64,000 nt of DNA from Anaerolineae bacterium (GTDB lineage Bacteria > Chloroflexota > Anaerolineae > Anaerolineales > Villigracilaceae), in contig JASJYH010000005.1 in the NCBI GenBank assembly GCA_030123675.1, positions 1-64,000 on the forward strand. Reading direction: 5' to 3'. This document shows positions 59,885 through 64,000 of this stretch, piece after piece. The position numbers were made by a program, and so were the translations under genes. Every line of letters begins with the position of its first letter. Position 1 is the first letter of the stretch. Under the pieces are notes generated by a model. That model did no database searches. It saw nothing but the letters and a program-made list of their open reading frames with translations, and was not told where the DNA came from.

Positions 59885-60355
59885 TTGGAGGGAATTTGGC
59901 GAGGTCAAGGCCACGGAGAATTCCCCACTATCGACCCATTCGACTATCGTGAAACGCTCATCTTCACGCGACGCGATGGGTTACCTTTAGCCTATGATCA
60001 GCGAACCTATAAACGGAATAAAGGGCAAATAGAGTTTGTGACATCCCACTGGGAAAATGGCTTCATCCGTATCCTTGAAAACGAAGAGTTAGAATTGGTC
60101 AACGCGCAAAGCGGTGGACGCGCCGAAATACTAATTGGTCATATAGAAAAATTAAACTCACTGATAAGGATGAGTTTTGTAAGTAAGGCATTATTAAACG
60201 ATAAACAAGTGGTTTCTACTGCCCGCACATTCGAACTCAAAGGGGATACTCTGCATTGTGAAATGAAAATGGCTACAACCAAAATCGATCGACTAATGCA
60301 ACATCTAACCAGCACGCTGCAAAAAGTAGCACCTTATGGGATTAGAAAGCAATGA
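59885..60355 (+). CDS. Nitrobindin-like FABP-fold heme-binding beta-barrel (non-ATG start)
   Basis: LEGIWRGQGHGEFPTIDPFDYRETLIFTRRDGLPLAYDQRTYK; start codon uncertain, frame open upstream. Confidence 0.85.
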   Translation: MEGIWRGQGHGEFPTIDPFDYRETLIFTRRDGLPLAYDQRTYKRNKGQIEFVTSHWENGFIRILENEELELVNAQSGGRAEILIGHIEKLNSLIRMSFVSKALLNDKQVVSTARTFELKGDTLHCEMKMATTKIDRLMQHLTSTLQKVAPYGIRKQ

Positions 60356-61203
60356 GCAAACAAAATAATGTTATGAAGAAGAATTCCCCTTTAACCCCCC
60401 GTACCAGGCCAGCTCGAGGTTGCCTACTTTTCATCATTGGGTTGCCCTTGATCTACTATGGCATCTTTTTTGCCTTCCGTGGTCCTCTTCCTTCTAACCC
60501 ACAGCTTTTGGCACATCGAGGCGGGCCTGCCCATGCCCCGGAGAATACGATCGCGGCCTTTCAAAATGCCATTGAAAGCGGCGCTGATTGGATCGAGATG
60601 GATGTGCAGCAGACCAAAGATGGAGTGTTGGTTGTGATCCACGATGAGACCGTCAACCGTACCACGGATGGCACAGGGCGAGTGGAAGATTTAACATTGG
60701 AACAAATCCGTGCACTGGATGCAGGCGATGGCGAGCTGGTCCCCACCTTTGAAGAAGTAATCCTTTTGGCTCGAGAATCCGGTGTGCTGATTCTGCCCGA
60801 AGCCAAATCACCCCATTTATATCCCGAAATTGAAAAGAATATGGTTGAAACTCTCATAGCGAATGATTATGAGCAAAAAGCGATGATCCAGTCGTTTGAG
60901 CATGATTCATTGGAGATAGTCCAGAAGATCAATGCCGATATAAATGTGTGTCCATTGTATGGATTGGGAACCCTAAGTTTAAGCGATCCTCAGCTCGGTG
61001 AGGCGAAAACCTTGTGTCCTATGGCAGAGATGATCGTGTTGAACCCTTGGATGATCCGGCAAGCGCATACGGATAACAGGCAAGTGTTTGTGTGGTTTGG
61101 GGTTATCGAACATCCCATCGCCATGCGATTTATGCTGGCATTGGGTGCGGACGGTCTGATCGTCGATGATCCGGGGGCCTTAGCAGAAATTTTAGACCGC
61201 TAG
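60352..61203 (+). CDS. Glycerophosphodiester phosphodiesterase
   Basis: LLAHRGGPAHAPENTIAAFQNAIESGADWIEMDVQQTKDGVLVVIHDETVNRTTDG. Confidence 0.96.
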   Translation: MSKQNNVMKKNSPLTPRTRPARGCLLFIIGLPLIYYGIFFAFRGPLPSNPQLLAHRGGPAHAPENTIAAFQNAIESGADWIEMDVQQTKDGVLVVIHDETVNRTTDGTGRVEDLTLEQIRALDAGDGELVPTFEEVILLARESGVLILPEAKSPHLYPEIEKNMVETLIANDYEQKAMIQSFEHDSLEIVQKINADINVCPLYGLGTLSLSDPQLGEAKTLCPMAEMIVLNPWMIRQAHTDNRQVFVWFGVIEHPIAMRFMLALGADGLIVDDPGALAEILDR

Positions 61204-61414
61204 AATCCTGAGCATGTAAGACTTTATGGATTTATGACCTGCTCCTGCGGGACCGTTCCGACCAGTTTGGGGTAAGACGGTTGGATTACGTTTAGGTTCT
61301 AAAATTTGAATGTAGTACTTGTAAAATGTTGAGCGGTAGCCCCTCCAGGGATGATACAGGTTCAGGTCTCGCTGCGAAGCGAGTATCTCATCCTGAGAAT
61401 GGGTCGTCGATAGG

Positions 61415-62080
61415 TTAGCCGCCAAATAAGAACCTTAGGATTACCCCGCCCGGATCCTCCTTGAGGATGATATAGAAGGCCATAGAGCCTAGAATCCCGT
61501 GAACAATCCCAACAGCCCACAGGTTGGGATTTCGACGATAGACTAGGGTCAGGAAAATACCGGCAACGAGCGTCAAGGCCACCAAATCGAGCCGAGGCAG
61601 GTGCGCGACGCCAAACATGAGCGAGGCTACTACAGCGATCACAAGTGGCTTGGAGCTTAGTGCTGTTAAGTTGCGCCCGATCAGATTCTGAAGCGCAAAC
61701 TGTTGTGCAATCCCCCAGATGGGATAGAGCGCAATGGTGAACCAGAAGGAGCGCGGGAGATTCAAAGAATTATTGGCCACCCCAAAACCTATGACCACAA
61801 TCACACTAACGATCACGAAGGGTAGGTGGGCGCGCAGCGCCGGCCAAAAGTTGTCCCGCCGCATGCCCCAAGCTCGGAGCACGCCTTTGCTTCTCATGCC
61901 TCGCCACACGAGATAGGCAATAAAAGCAATCGACACGATCCCATTAAAGTAGATAGCTGTAGACTCAGATACCAGCGTCTCCAGAAGAACATGGAGCAGA
62001 CCGGCGAGGATGACAGCTATCAGCTCCGGATAGCAAGGTCGGCTGGCGTACTCTTTCGAATTGGTCGTCAATTTTTGCAT
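61415..62080 (-). CDS. CPBP family intramembrane metalloprotease-like protein
   Basis: YPIWGIAQQFALQNLIGRNL; SLMFGVAHLPRLDLVALTLVAGIFLTLVYRRNPNLWAVGIVHGILGS. Confidence 0.85.
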   Translation of the reverse strand: MQKLTTNSKEYASRPCYPELIAVILAGLLHVLLETLVSESTAIYFNGIVSIAFIAYLVWRGMRSKGVLRAWGMRRDNFWPALRAHLPFVIVSVIVVIGFGVANNSLNLPRSFWFTIALYPIWGIAQQFALQNLIGRNLTALSSKPLVIAVVASLMFGVAHLPRLDLVALTLVAGIFLTLVYRRNPNLWAVGIVHGILGSMAFYIILKEDPGGVILRFLFGG

Positions 62081-62099
62081 TTGTTCATATGTCCTTAAT

Positions 62100-62350
62100 T
62101 TGGAAGTGGGATGGGGTGATCCCTGAAAGGCCGTCCGCCCCGCGAGGGCGTCGGCCCGCCGTTCGTCACGAGCAACGAAGATCCAGTCAAGCTGGACGAA
62201 ACGGTGCTACGCGAAGACGGGGGAGAAGAATCTTCCCGCGTTATGCGCGGGACGTGTGCCCCGCAAGGGGTAGACTCTTCACTTCGTTCACACCGTCCTC
62301 CCGTAGGATGCCGGGACGGTGCGGTATCCTTCGGGAGAGTGACATAAATA
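62100..62350. repeat. GC-rich hairpin cluster, REP-like / possible structured element
   Basis: tcccgcgttatgcgcggga, cgccccgcgagggcg, ccccgcaagggg stem-loops between convergent/tandem genes. Confidence 0.45.
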
Positions 62351-62397
62351 TTATGTCTGCCGCTTTTGGCACTCCCTTAATTCGTTGGTGGACTCAA

Positions 62398-62829
62398 TTA
62401 TGCGATCTTATGATCTTGCAGATGTTCGATAACATCCAGGGACAGCCAATCGTGAATATCCTTGTTCATGAGTGCAGACTCCGGAAGTTGGGTAGCCAGA
62501 TCCAGCATGGCCAAGCGTACTTTTTCATAATATAGCAACAAATCCTGTTCACTCCAAGATTGATATTTTTCAACCAATTCCTGGTTGAAGGTGTCTGTGT
62601 CGCGCTCTTCCCAAGGGAAACTCGGGTCATCCACAATGATATTGATTATCCAAAGACTTTCCTCCCACCAACCAATGATATGTGCCAGCAGATCCCGGAA
62701 GCGTTCAAAGCCTTCTTCTTTCAGGAACGTGGCTTGAGCTGTAGGTGAGAGTGCATTAAATTTATTGATATATTCGCCCCAGCCCTGCTCAAGATCTTGC
62801 CTGACTTGCCTCAAGGTAATCTTTGGCAT
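62398..62829 (-). CDS. ClbS/DfsB family four-helix bundle protein
   Basis: MPKITLRQVRQDLEQGWGEYINKFNALSPTAQ...DLLAHIIGWWEESL. Confidence 0.85.
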   Translation of the reverse strand: MPKITLRQVRQDLEQGWGEYINKFNALSPTAQATFLKEEGFERFRDLLAHIIGWWEESLWIINIIVDDPSFPWEERDTDTFNQELVEKYQSWSEQDLLLYYEKVRLAMLDLATQLPESALMNKDIHDWLSLDVIEHLQDHKIA

Positions 62830-62830
62830 A

Positions 62831-63871
62831 TCAGCCTCTTTTAACTGTATTAATAAAATCAGCAAACAGCCCATACGCAGTCGGAATTGGCCCCGCTACC
62901 ATCCCTTCGCGTTCAGACTCAATGATCGAATAATCCCCCAAAACATCCGTGCGGAAGGCCACCCCAGTGGTTGAATCTTGCATGCCATACAATGGGGATG
63001 ACATAGGAACAAGTTCCGGTTTGACGCTGGCTTTTACTGTATCTCCAATTTTTTCCGCTGCGCAGACGAGTTTCCAACGCTTCTTACTCGCTTTGGCCTG
63101 CTCGATCATCCCGGGCGTTATCTCCCTTATCCCTTTTCTGTCCACCTGCTGAGGCGAGAGGGGGGTATCCATCAAAACGGTCACCAATGCTGCAACCTTG
63201 ATGGCTGCGTCCCAGCCATCCACATCTGCAGACGGGTCGGTTTCTGCCACGCCGATGCTCTGACAATATTTTACTGCTTCGTCGAATGTCTCACCGCGCT
63301 CCATCCGCGAAAGGATGATATTGGTGGTGGAATTCAAAATACCCTGAAAAGAGATTAGGTCTGCAGCGGGCATGTTCTCACGGAACACGGAAAAGAGCGG
63401 CGCGCCGCCCAACACGGTAGATTCGAAAAGGAATTTGCGATCCTTCGACTCTGCCAAACTGGTCAGCTCACGATAGCCGTGTACCACAGTGCCTTTGTTG
63501 GCGGTCGAAACGGACATGCCCAATTCCAGCGCCGCGCGGACATGCTCAATAGCTGGCTGGCCGGTCTTATGGTCCACAGGCGAATTTTCAAACATGAAAT
63601 CGGCCTGCGATTTCTGGATGACTTCGATTGAATTGGAAACCGGCTGCGCAGAAAATTGATCCAGCGAAGCGCCTGCTTCGATAGCCTCTATGCAATCAAG
63701 CAACTTAAGGCCCTCAGGGTTGACTGCAAAGCCGTGAGTGCCGGTTGCGATACCCGTTGCTGAAAAGGTGAGCCCATATTTTGATTTTAATTCAGCTTGT
63801 TTTCGTAGCAACAAACGGGCCAACGCACGCGCGACATTGCCGAAACCGATAAATGCAAGTTTGTACTCCAT
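62831..63871 (-). CDS. hom: Homoserine dehydrogenase
   Basis: MEYKLAFIGFGNVARALARLL; TANKGTVVHGYRELTSLAESKDRKFLFESTVLGGAPLFSVFRENMPAADLISFQGILNSTTNIILSRMERGETFDEAVKYCQSIGVAETDPSADVDGWDAAIK. Confidence 0.96.
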   Translation of the reverse strand: MEYKLAFIGFGNVARALARLLLRKQAELKSKYGLTFSATGIATGTHGFAVNPEGLKLLDCIEAIEAGASLDQFSAQPVSNSIEVIQKSQADFMFENSPVDHKTGQPAIEHVRAALELGMSVSTANKGTVVHGYRELTSLAESKDRKFLFESTVLGGAPLFSVFRENMPAADLISFQGILNSTTNIILSRMERGETFDEAVKYCQSIGVAETDPSADVDGWDAAIKVAALVTVLMDTPLSPQQVDRKGIREITPGMIEQAKASKKRWKLVCAAEKIGDTVKASVKPELVPMSSPLYGMQDSTTGVAFRTDVLGDYSIIESEREGMVAGPIPTAYGLFADFINTVKRG

Positions 63872-64000
63872 GATTCTCCTGTGCTCCTGTTTTCTAGCCA
63901 TCGCAAGGTTGCCTACAACGGCGGATATGGAAATGCGCGCCGATCTTCAGGTAATTTGGGAAAGGTGCCAGATGACATTATTCCTTCTGCGCGAGTGAGC

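Overview
The window looks like an ordinary chromosomal segment of an Anaerolineae-like Chloroflexota bacterium; this taxon is inferred from gene content only. It is dense with housekeeping and transport genes on both strands: rsmI, azlCD, asd, lysC, hom, terC-like, amn, ettA, elp3, mutM, prs, meaB plus a B12-binding mutase subunit, a phosphohexomutase, a CUT1 sugar ABC transporter, and two two-component systems. I see no rRNA, tRNA, CRISPR array, phage or transposase. The most interesting item is an OsmC-family gene (33563..34036, minus) that the ORF track cuts in half. Its reading frame continues for another 90 codons past an in-frame TGA. That TGA sits where the family's catalytic cysteine is expected, the later CPVARTI cysteine motif is intact, and a GC-rich hairpin with a G-containing loop starts at SECIS-like spacing. 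It is a candidate selenoprotein. Other items worth checking: a higBA cassette bracketed by 36-bp hairpin direct repeats that recur downstream; a duplicated and decayed lysC 5' region around a PIN/RHH toxin-antitoxin pair, with a tiny lipoprotein ORF overlapping lysC; a GIY-YIG pseudogene; three palindromic REP/MITE-like elements; and a long uncharacterised operon containing a MutL-type ASKHA protein, divergent from the meaB/B12 genes.
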